Shown piece by piece: positions 1 to 8,825 of a stretch of 64,000 nt of DNA (position 1 is the stretch's first letter; every line of letters begins with the position of its first letter). The notes beneath the pieces are model-generated. The model did no database searches. It was not told where the DNA came from and saw only the letters and a list, made by a program, of their open reading frames with translations. The DNA is taken from the NCBI GenBank assembly GCA_963668605.1, contig OY764903.1, positions 4,278,001-4,342,000 on the forward strand, in the 5' to 3' direction. The DNA is from G963668605 sp963668605. Lineage in GTDB: Bacteria; Acidobacteriota; Terriglobia; Bryobacterales; Bryobacteraceae. The translations under genes and the position numbers were made by a program.

Positions 1-1322
1 TCCAGCAAGAGTTGCATCTGCGGGTTCGGCAGCGGATCTTCAGCCTGCCGCTGGTTGTCTGGCTGATGATCTCACAACGTCTGGATCGTAAGGCGACACT
101 GTCCACTGCTGTGCAACAAGTCGTGCAGCAACGGCCCAGGACGCTGCTTTCCGAGCACAAGCGCCTCCGTGAAGGCACGGTGAGTTGCCATACTGGGGCC
201 TATAGTGATGCGCGGCAAGAAATGCCGCTGCTGGTGGTGGAGAAAGTGGCGGATTGCGTATTGGACCATTTGATGCAGAGCCGGCGGGAAGCATTGCCAG
301 GTTGGAATCGGCGTGTGTTCATTTTGGATGGTACCTCGTTGGAAATGCCGCACACTGCCGAACTGGTGAAGGCGTATCCACCAGGCTACAAGTCGCATTG
401 GCCCGTTCTGCTCATGCTGGTGGCCCAGGATCTGACCACAGGTTTGGCGGAGCGGCCTTGCTGGGGGCCGATGTACGGACCCAGGGCAGTCAGCGAACAA
501 ACGCTAACCGAGCAGCTTCTGAACCGCCTGCCGGATCATTCCGTGCTGATGGGTGACATCAACTTCGGGGTTTTTTCCGTAGCTTTTGCGGCCACGCAGG
601 GAGGTCACGACGTGCTGTTGCGGTTGCAACCGAACCGGGCCGCAGTGGTGCAGCGAGGACTGCCGTTACAGTCGGGACTGGATCGGCAGGTATGCTGGTG
701 TCCCAGCGATTATGAACGCAAGAAACATCCCGACTTGCCCGCTGATGCCTGCGTGCGAGGCCGCTTGATTGTGCAGCAGGTCAAGGCTTCCGACGGCTCC
801 AGCGTAACCCTATATCTGTTCACTACGCTGCCGTTGGCGGTGGAGCAGCTATTGCAGTTGTACGGTCAACGCTGGAACGTGGAAACGGATCTGCGCTCAC
901 TGAAGCGGACCGTAGATCTGCAGATTCTGCGATGCAAAAGCGTGGATATGATCGCTAAAGAACTAGTGCTCGCCATCGTCGGCTACAATCTGGTCCGGTC
1001 GGTAATGAACGCCGCCGCCGAGAAACACAATCTCAATCCCCGACGGCTGAGTTTTTCGCGCTCACAAGATGTGGTGAACGCGGCTTTGCCCGGCTTGGCT
1101 GCGGCCACTACCCCCTCTGAATACCAGGCCAGACTGCACCGAATGCTCCAACTGGTTGCCTCCTGCAAGCTCCCTGATCGGAGCAAAAGGCCTTCGAGCC
1201 CCAGGGAAGTGTGGGGACACGGCTGCAAGTTCACAAAACGCAAAACCGCCGTGCCCAAGAACTGACAGAGTACATGGCGGCAATGCCTGACGCGACCAAT
1301 TCAAAAAACGAGTGGCATTGGG
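1..1322 (+). mobile_element. IS4-family insertion sequence, left end outside window
   Basis: The element contains the IS4-type transposase gene ending at 1265 and appears to end at 1322, where CAAAAAACGAGTGGCATTGGG-like sequence (1302-1322) resembles the right terminal repeat of the neighbouring IS4 element (CATTGGG end). Immediately after it, 24 bp of the palindromic intergenic repeat (1323-1346) remain before the next IS4 element. The left end and the target duplication lie outside the window, so the boundary is inferred from one end only. Confidence 0.7.
3..1265 (+). CDS. IS4-family DDE transposase, 5' end cut by window edge
   Basis: The reading frame is open to the window edge. Compared with the complete 446-aa transposase at 1354-2694 about 25-30 N-terminal residues are missing, so the TTG at 12 is not the real start. 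Counting from that TTG, the DDE core is visible: DGTS (D106), GDINFG (D182), and the IS4 signature Y-x2-R-x3-E-x6-K (Y284, R287, E291, K298). It catalyses cut-and-paste transposition of its own element. It shares the neighbour's fold and motifs but is clearly divergent, so these are two different IS4 elements. Confidence 0.9.
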   Translation, partial: QQELHLRVRQRIFSLPLVVWLMISQRLDRKATLSTAVQQVVQQRPRTLLSEHKRLREGTVSCHTGAYSDARQEMPLLVVEKVADCVLDHLMQSRREALPGWNRRVFILDGTSLEMPHTAELVKAYPPGYKSHWPVLLMLVAQDLTTGLAERPCWGPMYGPRAVSEQTLTEQLLNRLPDHSVLMGDINFGVFSVAFAATQGGHDVLLRLQPNRAAVVQRGLPLQSGLDRQVCWCPSDYERKKHPDLPADACVRGRLIVQQVKASDGSSVTLYLFTTLPLAVEQLLQLYGQRWNVETDLRSLKRTVDLQILRCKSVDMIAKELVLAIVGYNLVRSVMNAAAEKHNLNPRRLSFSRSQDVVNAALPGLAAATTPSEYQARLHRMLQLVASCKLPDRSKRPSSPREVWGHGCKFTKRKTAVPKN

Positions 1323-1346
1323 TTGCCAACCGGCGCAGGATTCCAT
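1323..1346. repeat. Palindromic intergenic repeat, copy A, internal fragment
   Basis: Twenty-four bases (beginning TTGCCAACC) trapped between two IS4 elements. They continue at 2757-2807 after removal of the second IS. Joined, they match the central and right parts of repeat copies at 20147-20263 and 28098-28233. The left part of this copy would lie beyond the first IS4 element, outside the window. Confidence 0.75.
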
Positions 1347-2756
1347 CCCAATGTCACTTAGTTTTCCCCGCTTGCTTGCTGGGGAACCGGTAGCCGCGCC
1401 CCCAAACTTCTCGCGGATACGAACGGCGTTTGGTGCGTTTGGGGAGCCGGCAGCGCGCCACCAGAGCCACGATCCGATGGAGTTCCTGCTGCTGTTGTTT
1501 GGCCGTCCGGGCGGCCAGAACTTTGGGATAGCCATCGAGCACAATATTGCAGGCATAGGTAAAGCTCAACTCCCGTGGATCGATTCTGGCTCGTTGCGCG
1601 GCCTGAAACATGAGCGCGCGCACCAGGTTGTAGGCCATCACCGCAACCAGCAGTTCCTTTTCCATCATGTCGGTCGATTGTGCCGCGATGCGTTGCAGGC
1701 GGATCGTCTGTTTCAAACTGCGCAGGTCGGTTTCGATCCGCCAGCGGCGGCCATACAGTTCCACCACCTCCTCCGCCGGCAGCGACAAGGTCGTGAACAG
1801 ATGCAGCCACTGCTGGTGTTTGCCGCGACCCACGCGCCAGGCAATCAGGCGTCCTGGCAGGCTCGCATCGGCCGTCCAAGCTCGCTGCGCCTTGCCGCCG
1901 TCCCACCGGCTGGGCCGCCAACAGACGGGATCGTCACCCTGGATCGAGATCGGACGGCCCAGGACCGATTTCGCTCGCACCGCAGTCAAGCGCAAGACCA
2001 CCTCCAGCCCTCGCTGCTGAGCACTATAGGCCGTGGAGAAGATCCCGAAATTGCGATCCCCCACAATTACCGAACGCGCCGGTACATGCTGCATGGCGCG
2101 CTCCGCCAGCGCCTGTTCACTGACGGCCTCGGGGCCATTCATGGGGCCCCAGTAGGGGCGTTCCGCTAAAGCCGTCTCCAAGTCGTGCAACACCACAAAC
2201 CGCAGCAGCGGCCAATGCGATTTGTGACGCGGATTGCTCGCCAGCGGAAAGGCCTGCAGCAGTTCCGGCTCATGCTCCAACTGCAGCGAGGATCCGTCCA
2301 ACAAATAAACCCGCTGGGCGAGCACCGGTGCTGACTCTAACAGGCGCTTGCGGAGACGTTCGATGAGTTCGTCCATAGTGCGGCTCACCAACAGTTTGGG
2401 CAAGCGTTGGCGCGCTTGGCAATAGCCCCCGGTGGAAAGAGCAATCTTGCGCTCTTCGACCCGCTTACACCGGCTCAGCAAGGCATCGAAGCGGCCTTGC
2501 ACCAGTTGCTCCACGCTGCTGGCCAATGTCCCCCGGGCTTGCAGTCGTTGGTTGATCATCATCCACAACACCACACGCGCCGAATAGATCCCGCTCCGCA
2601 CGGTCAACTGCAACTGCTTCTGCAGCGAGCGAAACAACTCAGCCGTCGCCAAATCCAGGTACAGCCCAAACAACGCAGTTGCATCCATATCCAAAACATA
2701 ACCTCAATGGAATGTTTTGGCTATACCGAAAGCCTCGAAAACTAAGTGACATTGGG
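1347..2756 (-). mobile_element. Complete IS4-family element, 1410 bp, 7-bp target duplication
   Basis: Perfect 20-bp terminal inverted repeats, CCCAATGTCACTTAGTTTTC, lie at 1347-1366 and 2737-2756. They are flanked by the direct 7-bp duplication ATTCCAT (1340-1346 and 2757-2763). The element carries one transposase gene on the minus strand. The target is the central palindrome of an intergenic repeat whose intact relatives lie at 20147-20263 and 28098-28233. Intact ends, duplication and frame suggest it may be active. Confidence 0.95.
1354..2694 (-). CDS. IS4-family transposase (446 aa)
   Basis: Full-length IS4-type DDE transposase that almost fills its element. Catalytic landmarks are DGSS (D133), GDRNFG (D213) and the YREK signature Y314-R317-E321-K328. 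The N-terminal 100 residues form the alpha-helical DNA-binding part typical of the family. The start ATG lies 43 bp inside the terminal repeat and the stop is 7 bp inside the other end. Related to, but not identical with, the truncated transposase at the window start. Confidence 0.93.
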   Translation of the reverse strand: MDMDATALFGLYLDLATAELFRSLQKQLQLTVRSGIYSARVVLWMMINQRLQARGTLASSVEQLVQGRFDALLSRCKRVEERKIALSTGGYCQARQRLPKLLVSRTMDELIERLRKRLLESAPVLAQRVYLLDGSSLQLEHEPELLQAFPLASNPRHKSHWPLLRFVVLHDLETALAERPYWGPMNGPEAVSEQALAERAMQHVPARSVIVGDRNFGIFSTAYSAQQRGLEVVLRLTAVRAKSVLGRPISIQGDDPVCWRPSRWDGGKAQRAWTADASLPGRLIAWRVGRGKHQQWLHLFTTLSLPAEEVVELYGRRWRIETDLRSLKQTIRLQRIAAQSTDMMEKELLVAVMAYNLVRALMFQAAQRARIDPRELSFTYACNIVLDGYPKVLAARTAKQQQQELHRIVALVARCRLPKRTKRRSYPREVWGRGYRFPSKQAGKTK

Positions 2757-2807
2757 ATTCCATCCTGCCCCACATGGAAACAACATCATCACTCGGTCAA
2801 CGACCCA
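2757..2807. repeat. Palindromic intergenic repeat, copy A, right part
   Basis: This segment holds the target duplication ATTCCAT followed by CCTGCCCCACATGGAAAC and the conserved tail that includes CATCATCACTCGGTCAA. The same tail ends copy B at 20263 and begins copy C (inverted) at 28098. The terminal CTAG seen in the other copies is degenerate here (CCAG). Confidence 0.8.
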
Positions 2808-2855
2808 GAAGAAGGATCGAAGACTTCATAATCGGAGATAGCCTATGCTCACGTG

Positions 2856-5391
2856 TCAAAAAATGAATGACGCCGGTGAGTAGTGTCGCAACTCTGTCGT
2901 GAAACAACCTTTGCGAACCGTGATGGGCTCCCCCAGCGCGCGGCCGCGAAGATCGGCGGGTTGCACCGAATTGCTGCTTGATCCGCCGGGGAGGCAGACC
3001 TCGGTCGAGCCGTCCTGGCCAGCCTGTTCCCATAATCTGAGGAGCCGTCCCGGGCCGTCGGGATTCTTGCCAAATGCCGTCACAATGACGCCCGGCCGGG
3101 AAAGCCGGAGTCCAGGTTTCGACGCCGGCAGTTTTCCGGCCTGACCGTCCTCCACAGCGCCGCGCAACGGTGTGCGCGCCTCCAAAGACGGGCGGACGAG
3201 GCCCGTGAATGGCTCGTATTTGTGAAAACTCCATACCCGCACGCGGGATGACCAGGATCCTTCGCTCCACTGAGCGAAATTCGTCCCCCAGAGGTTGTTG
3301 TATAAATTCACGAACACTCTGGGTTTTGTGGACACGAATTCCTTCGTGTACTGCCAGAGGCCTGGATGGTCGAGACTTACCAGGGGACTGTCCAGCGGGC
3401 AGAGGCCGACGCCTGCCTGTTTCGCATCGAACACAGCGACGCCCCCCGTAAGGCAGTACACGTCATGATTGCTGCCGTTGACAGTATCCTTGGCCGGGTC
3501 GATGACCGAGCCGAGCCTTGCAAGCCTGAATTGCGGGTTGGCTACTGCGAGCGGGAAAGAAAGCCAGCCGCCTTCGGGCGCCGGCGCCGCAGTTTTATCC
3601 TTCACGCGCCACGCGACACTCACGTACGGCTGGCCATCATATAAAGTAACGGCCAAAGCTGTCGCATACGGCGCCGTGTCCGCCGTCTCCGCTTCCATCA
3701 CCGCTGTGACGGAGACTGGGCCGCGCTGAATACTCAGTTTCAAATTGCGAGGGCTGGAGGCGCGGTGCGGCCATTCAGCAACTGGCGGCATGTTAGGCTT
3801 TCCGAAATCTCCCCAAGTCGCGGAGCCGTTTCCCTTCGTGTACGTCTTGACGAAGTGCTCCATGTCGTTGGCGCTAAACTGCTCGTGGACATATTGCCCA
3901 AAACCGGACTCCGCCCTCGTGTCCACCAGTTCCCGTTTGGAGGACTTGTCGAGCACCGAGGCGATGCGGCCTTGCACCGGATCGAGCGTCACGCGGAAAA
4001 ACTGGTTCTCAATCACGCGGCTCTTCTCGTCCACGCTCAGGCCGGACTTCACCGGCGCAGCATCATCTGCGAACGCATAGGTGCGATATCCAAGCGGCGG
4101 AACATCCCGCGCTATAAAACGGAGTTTCCCGCCATCCCTCTCAACGGGAATCAGCACGCCGTTTTCGGCGTCCCGGAGCGCACGCGGTGCAGGTCCGCTG
4201 AACTCTGCTTCCACTACTCCTCCGCGCGGCCACGCCAGAGAGTTGAACACGGCGATGCGTTTGCCTTCGACGCGCGCCGCAGCCGAAAGGGCTTTCAGGT
4301 TCAGATCGAGTTGCGGCTCCGCAAGGACTGCCGCACGCCTGCTGTATTCACGGTGTTCGTCCCAGGATGTCTCGAGCCGCTCGAACTTACCTGCAGCGCG
4401 ATCCGATTGCCACTGCGCGCCGTAGGTGCGTGGGAATCTTTTCGCATCGTAACCCCAAGTGTGCTCGCTGTAGAGCAGACTCTGCTCGTAGGCCGCCGCA
4501 ATCGTAGCGGCGGCGTCTGCCTGGCCGGTCCAGATCCCAAGCAGCGTGTTCAGGGATTCGAGCGCGCCAATCTGCGGCCGCGTATTTCGGACCAGGGCCG
4601 TTTCGATCGGCATGGACATCACGCCATAAATCCAGGGATCAGGCATATCGCCACGCACCACCGGCAATTTAGGCTTTTCCTTCAGGAGTGCGTCCGCGAA
4701 ATCCGACAGCCGGCCGAGCCTGACTTTCACGCCAGGTAACGTGGTCCTCGCCTCCTCCAGCACCTTCTGAACACTTTCTGGAGTTGGCGGCCCGGCATTG
4801 TCTCCCGTGTGAATTAGAGCTAACCAGGTGGAATAGGGCCAATCGGGGGGCGGAGCCAGTCCGGATCCGTACCTCCGGGAATACATCGTCAACACTCGCG
4901 AACCATCGGGGCCTTCCCACCAGAACAAGGCCTGCCTGAAGTCCATTACCCGGCCATCGGCGGTCCGCTCCTGAACGCCGAAGGATGGCAGATCCGGGCC
5001 GCTCGACATACTGTTCGATCCGAGGTGGAGGAAATCGACGCCCGCATGCTTGAGCATGGTTGGCAGAATCCAGGAGTGGCACGGGACATCGGTCATCTTG
5101 GCATCCTTGGGCAACTCTAGACTCAGTCCGCGCGCAAGCCGCGAAGAGAAGTCCGTTGCCCGGACCAGATCCTCTATGTCCAGGGATTCGGTGTGGGTCG
5201 TGAAAGCAAGCGCATGATTCACAAACTGTCCGGTGCGTAGCGCCTGCAATACGCGTTTCCGGCGCTCTGGCGTTTGTCCATCCCAAAGGATCTGCGTCAT
5301 GGGCCAGCCAGGGATAGTCCAGGCAAACCGTTGCTCAGGCGGCAGGCTCATGCTCGCGTCCACGACAGCCAACGCCTTATCGATCATGCTA
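2856..5391 (-). pseudogene. GH38-like glycoside hydrolase, 3' part of IS-interrupted gene
   Basis: This is 844 of 906 codons of an exported glycoside hydrolase related to the GH38 alpha-mannosidase superfamily (DUF5054-like). The other 62 codons lie at 6556-6742 beyond an IS630-family insertion. Removing the IS and one TA copy rejoins codon 63 (AGC) in frame with ATG at 5387. The N-terminal half reads as a GH38 barrel, with a TDVP segment in the usual place of the nucleophile aspartate; the rest is beta-rich, as in GH38 C-terminal domains. It might still be translated from internal ATG 5387 but would lack the signal peptide and the first metal-binding motif. Substrate is unknown. Confidence 0.75.
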
Positions 5392-6555
5392 GTGGTCTGC
5401 GGCGAGCAGATTAACCATTATCCAGCACCGTTCGGGCGCGCTTGACCTTCTCGAGGATGTCGGCTGCCTTGGCTGTCCAAACGAATGGTTTGGGCTTGTC
5501 GTTGTGCTTGTCGATGTAGTCGCCGATGGCCATGATCAATTCCTCGACATCACGGAAGACCCCGCGGCGTAGCCTCTGCTCGGTGAGATCGCGGAAGAAG
5601 CGCTCGACCATGTTGAGCCACGAACTACTGGTCGGGGTGAAGTACATGTGAAAGCGCGGATAGCGCGCCAGCCACTTCTGCACCTTCGGATGCTTGTGCG
5701 TGGCGTAGTTGTCGGCGATCAGGTGCAGGTCTTTGCTGGGCGGCGTCAGGTCGTCGATGACGCGTAGAAACTTCAGCCACTCCTGGTGACGGTGCCGGTC
5801 GTCGCACATACTGATCACGGTGCCATCCAGCGTGCTCATGGCGGCGAACAGCGTCGCGGTTCCATTGCGCTTGTAGTCGTGGGTCATGGTGCCGCAGCGA
5901 CCCTTCTTCAGCGGGAGTCCAGGCTGCGTACGGTCCAGCGCTTGGATCTGGCTCTTTTCATCGGCGCACAGCACGATGGCGTGTTCCGGCGGGCTGAGGT
6001 AGAGCCCAATGATGGCTTCCAGTTTCTCCGCGAACTCCGGATCGTTGCTGACTTTAAACGTGCGCGACAGGTGCGGCTTCAAGCCATGTCTGTGCCAGAT
6101 GCGACGCACGCTCTTCTCACTAAGACCCGCCGCCTCCGCCATCGTGCGGGTGCTCCACTGGGTCGCGTTGGCGGGGGTCTCCTGGGTGGTCCTCCGGACC
6201 ACCTCCTGCACTTTGGCTGATGTGATGGTTGGGGTACGGCCAGGCCGCGGTGCGTCTTTCTCCAATCCGGCCAAACCCAATTTCAAAAAACGCTTTCTCC
6301 AGCGAGCCGCTTTCTGGTTGCTGATGCCGATCTCGGCGGCGATCTCCAGATCCTGCTTGCCGGCTGCCGCCAACAGGACGACGCGCGCTCGTTCGACTTG
6401 GCGGGCAGGCAGCGACCGGCCCCGCGCCCACTGCTGCAAGACTTGCTTCTGGTCGTCGGTTAACACGATAGTGGGTGCGACACGCATGCGCTTCGTCTCC
6501 TGATTATAGAGACGTCGCTCTGTCGTTATTGGTTACTATTTAGGTCGCAGTACAC
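5392..6555 (-). mobile_element. IS630-family element (type A), 1164 bp, TA duplication
   Basis: Imperfect terminal inverted repeats start GTGGTCTGCG at 5392 and, read inward on the opposite strand, GTGTACTGCG at 6555. An inner AACCATTA/AACCAATA similarity supports the pairing. TA is duplicated at 5390-5391 and 6556-6557 within a CTAG target, as is usual for IS630 relatives. It is inserted in the GH38-like gene. A single similar end sequence occurs at 9114-9126 without a partner. Confidence 0.92.
5411..6487 (-). CDS. IS630-family transposase (358 aa)
   Basis: Single-frame IS630/Tc1-type transposase. An N-terminal helix-turn-helix region covers roughly residues 25-85 (QDLEIAAEIGISNQKAARWR) and a second helical region about 110-140. 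The DDE triad is visible as CADEKSQ (D176), IADNYATHK (D259) and SWLNMVERFF (E295). Unlike the other IS630-type element in the window it needs no frameshift, and its sequence is clearly different. Its reading frame is intact. Confidence 0.95.
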   Translation of the reverse strand: MRVAPTIVLTDDQKQVLQQWARGRSLPARQVERARVVLLAAAGKQDLEIAAEIGISNQKAARWRKRFLKLGLAGLEKDAPRPGRTPTITSAKVQEVVRRTTQETPANATQWSTRTMAEAAGLSEKSVRRIWHRHGLKPHLSRTFKVSNDPEFAEKLEAIIGLYLSPPEHAIVLCADEKSQIQALDRTQPGLPLKKGRCGTMTHDYKRNGTATLFAAMSTLDGTVISMCDDRHRHQEWLKFLRVIDDLTPPSKDLHLIADNYATHKHPKVQKWLARYPRFHMYFTPTSSSWLNMVERFFRDLTEQRLRRGVFRDVEELIMAIGDYIDKHNDKPKPFVWTAKAADILEKVKRARTVLDNG

Positions 6556-6742
6556 TAGTGCGATATCGTTCCAGGACCTCACTAGTTAAGGCCGTGTAGC
6601 CGATATCGAAGTGAGTCTTGTATACGACGATCACTTCTTTCAACTGCGAAGGAGCCCTTAAATTGGGCTGCGCGTGGCTGCAGGCTGCAGCCAGCACTAG
6701 AGCAGTTGCGAATCGTGCAAGATGGGATGCATTCGAAGACAT
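6556..6742 (-). pseudogene. GH38-like glycoside hydrolase, 5' part (signal peptide and HxD motif)
   Basis: The first 62 codons of the gene continued at 2856-5391. Residues 1-25 form a signal peptide (hydrophobic core ATALVLAAAC, cleavage near SHAQ), so the enzyme was exported. Residues 36-50 contain VVYKTHFDIGYT, the H-x-D type metal-binding motif that opens GH38 catalytic domains. The insertion makes this piece read a few residues of IS sequence and then stop. Because both halves are otherwise intact, the disruption appears recent. Confidence 0.75.
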
Positions 6743-6809
6743 AGGTTACGTTCGGGCATGATGCCTAATACATGATCTCTGCCTGTGGGCCAGATGGATT
6801 GACAGTTTC
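6743..6809. promoter_or_regulatory. Intergenic region between divergent gene remnants
   Basis: Sixty-seven bases between the divergently oriented GH38-like gene and the TonB-receptor-type remnant. Such receptor and glycoside hydrolase pairs are often co-located, and a bidirectional promoter would be expected here. No promoter elements were recognised with confidence. Confidence 0.25.
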
Positions 6810-7011
6810 ATGGATATTTCACCCATGATATATCATGACTGTGCGCAGCTGTTTTTGATTCGCGGCTTTCTGCTCATCGCAGCTTCCCACACTGTAAGGC
6901 AAACTACTACCAGCACCGTCAAAGGCATCCTGTTGGATCAGACTGGTGCGGTTGTTCCCGACGCGAAATGCACCCTGGCCAACCCGGCAACATCCGCCAC
7001 TTCCCGTGTGA
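6810..7011 (+). pseudogene. N-terminal remnant of a carboxypeptidase-regulatory/TonB-type receptor
   Basis: Translation gives a hydrophobic leader (LFLIRGFLLIAAS) followed by TVKGILLDQTGAVVPDAKC, the typical start of the carboxypeptidase-regulatory-like domain that precedes large Oar-like TonB-dependent transporters in Acidobacteriota. The similarity ends at about 7011, where sequence of an IS1-type transposase begins. The rest of the receptor is missing, so this is a dead fragment. Identification rests on a short stretch. Confidence 0.5.
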
Positions 7012-7293
7012 CTTCGGCATCCAGATCACAACAGATGGTTTCGCGCCGTACAAGAGCACCATCTCGACGACTTTGGGTCATCGCGTAGACTTCGCTCAGC
7101 TAATCAAGGTTTACCGTACACCGCAAGCGGGCGAGGCCCGATATTCGCCGGCTGAAGTAGCATCCACGGAGGTGGTCCCAGTTATCGGAAACCCTGATCC
7201 CGAGCGCATCTGCACATCCATCGTGGAGCGCCAGAACCTCACTATCAGAATGCAGCTCCGCCACCTTACGCTGCTGACGAACGCTTTCTCTTA
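7012..7293 (+). pseudogene. IS1-type transposase relic, left piece
   Basis: This segment encodes QITTDGFAPY, DFAQLIKVY, NPDPERICTSIVERQNLTIRM and LTNAFS in order. These are the conserved C-terminal landmarks of an IS1-like DDE transposase. The upstream catalytic part is missing. The reading frame is cut at 7293 by an IS630-type element and resumes at 8389. Removing the IS leaves TCT TAG AGG where the family normally has Ser-Lys-Lys, so the relic probably already carried a stop before the second insertion. Confidence 0.7.
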
Positions 7294-8386
7294 TTGACTC
7301 CCGCGTAATATAGCGACACTTTTCCCGCGATACTACGTCTAACCTGGTATGGGCAATGCTGCCGGAGTGCGACGTGATTTCGAGGCCTTGGAGAAACGCC
7401 GCTTCGAGGCGATCCGCTTGTGGGAGAAGGGATTGAAGCAGGCGGAGGTGGCCCGCCGGTTGAAAGTGGCGCGGCAGACCGTAGCCCGCTGGGTGCAGGA
7501 GTATCGGGCGGGCGGCAAAGACGGGTTGCGCAAGGCCGGCCGCGCCGGCCGCAAACCCCTCCTCACGAGCGAGGATCGTCAGCGCCTGAGCGAGCTTCTG
7601 TTGCAGGGACCGGAATCGTTGGGCTATGAGACGCCCCTGTGGACCTGCCCGCGTGTGGCGCATTTGATCGAGGAGGAGTTTGGCGTCACCTACCACGAAG
7701 GTCATGTTTGGAAGATTCTGGTGGGACTGGGCTGGAGTCCGCAACGACCCGTCGGCCGGGCGCGTGAGCGAAACGAGGCGGCGATCCGAACCTGGAAGCG
7801 AAAGACCTGGCCGGCCATTAAAAAAAAGCCCGCACGCAGGGGCGCACGATAGTCTTTGTCGACGAAAGCGGGCTGAGTCAGCGTCCGCACCGTTGTCGTA
7901 TGTGGGCCCCGCGTGGGCAAACGCCTGTACTGGACTACAACTTCAATTGGAAGAGCCTGTCGGCGGTGGCCGGCCTCACGGTGTGGAACTTCTACTTCCG
8001 GCTCTACGCCGGGAGCGTCAAGAGTCCGCAGGTAGTGGAGTTCCTGCAAGCGCTGGTCCGGCATATCCGCGGACCCTTGCTGGTCATCTGGGACGGGCTG
8101 CCTGCCCACCGGAGTCGGTTAGTACGCGACCACATCGAGAGTCTGGCCGGACGGATCGAGGTCCAATACCTGCCGGGCTACGCACCCGAACTCAATCCGG
8201 TCGAGTACATCTGGAGCTACTGGAAGCACCACGAACTGGCCAACGTCTGCCCCAAAGACTACTGGCACCTTAGCGAGGCGGCCCGCACCACGCTGCGCCG
8301 GATGCGCCGCCGCCCGCGTTTGATTAGCGCTTTCTGGAAACAATCCTTACTGCGTCTGGAATAACTCTATATTATGCGGGAGTCAA
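7294..8386 (+). mobile_element. IS630-type element (type B), copy 1, 1093 bp
   Basis: The 20-bp terminal repeats are TTGACTCCCGCGTAATATAG (7294-7313) and its near-perfect inverse at 8367-8386, with one mismatch. TA is duplicated at 7292-7293 and 8387-8388. Two further copies of exactly the same length and with identical predicted proteins lie at 23572-24664 and 41130-42222. This copy sits inside an IS1-type transposase relic. Confidence 0.95.
7349..8364 (+). CDS. IS630-type transposase, two frames joined by -1 frameshift (copy 1)
   Basis: The first frame (7349-7852, 167 aa) carries a helix-turn-helix (LKQAEVARRLKVARQTVARW). The second frame ends at 8364 and carries the DDE triad: VFVDESG, VIWDGLPAHRS and PELNPVEYIWS. 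Near the end of the first frame a run of eight A (ATT AAA AAA AAG) is a classical slippery site. A -1 slip there joins the frames and continues into TIVFVDESG. Without slippage only the DNA-binding part is made, which could act as an inhibitor. The frameshift is inferred from sequence. Confidence 0.88.
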
Positions 8387-8516
8387 TAGAGGTGGGAGGA
8401 CCTATGGTCCGCCTACTGCCTACACTTCGCGTACTACAACTTTTGCCGGATTCACAGGAGCATCCGGGTCACACCCACCATGGAAGCAGGAATCGCCTCA
8501 TATGTGTGGACACTAA
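8387..8516 (+). pseudogene. IS1-type transposase relic, right piece
   Basis: Directly after the IS the frame reads WEDLWSAYCLHFAYYNFCRI, then RSIRVTPTMEAGI and VWTL. This is the C-terminal tail of the same transposase interrupted at 7293. It confirms the order of events: the IS1-type element entered a receptor gene, decayed, and was then hit by the IS630-type element. Confidence 0.7.
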
Positions 8517-8522
8517 CCCTTT

Positions 8523-8825
8523 ATGAAAAAGCTATTGATTGCGTTGTGCTCGGGAGTGGTAATCGCATCCGTACCGGGCCTTATGGCCGCCCTTCCGTCG
8601 CGGTCAGGCTGGATACCTACCGTGCAGGAGAAGACTAATTATCTGCTGACACCCGGTGCGTTAGTCGGTGTGGCGATTATAGGTGGCCGTGTTCACGAGA
8701 TTAGCTTTCCGTTCTTGTTCGCGGTCAATGCCCTCTTCTACTGGGTCGTGGTCTACCTTGTATTGGTGCTCGCAGGCCGACTGTTCTCTCGTAAGCCGAA
8801 CGCAGTAGCCGGGCAGACGACGTGA
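8523..8825 (+). CDS. Small hydrophobic membrane protein of unknown function
   Basis: A 100-aa protein with a hydrophobic N-terminus (LLIALCSGVVIASVPGLMAAL), a second hydrophobic stretch around residues 42-52, and a strong transmembrane helix around 64-88 (FLFAVNALFYWVVVYLVLVLAG) followed by Arg and Lys. No family is recognised. No good Shine-Dalgarno sequence precedes the ATG, and the IS1-type relic ends only a few bases upstream, so the native 5' region may have been lost. Confidence 0.5.
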   Translation: MKKLLIALCSGVVIASVPGLMAALPSRSGWIPTVQEKTNYLLTPGALVGVAIIGGRVHEISFPFLFAVNALFYWVVVYLVLVLAGRLFSRKPNAVAGQTT

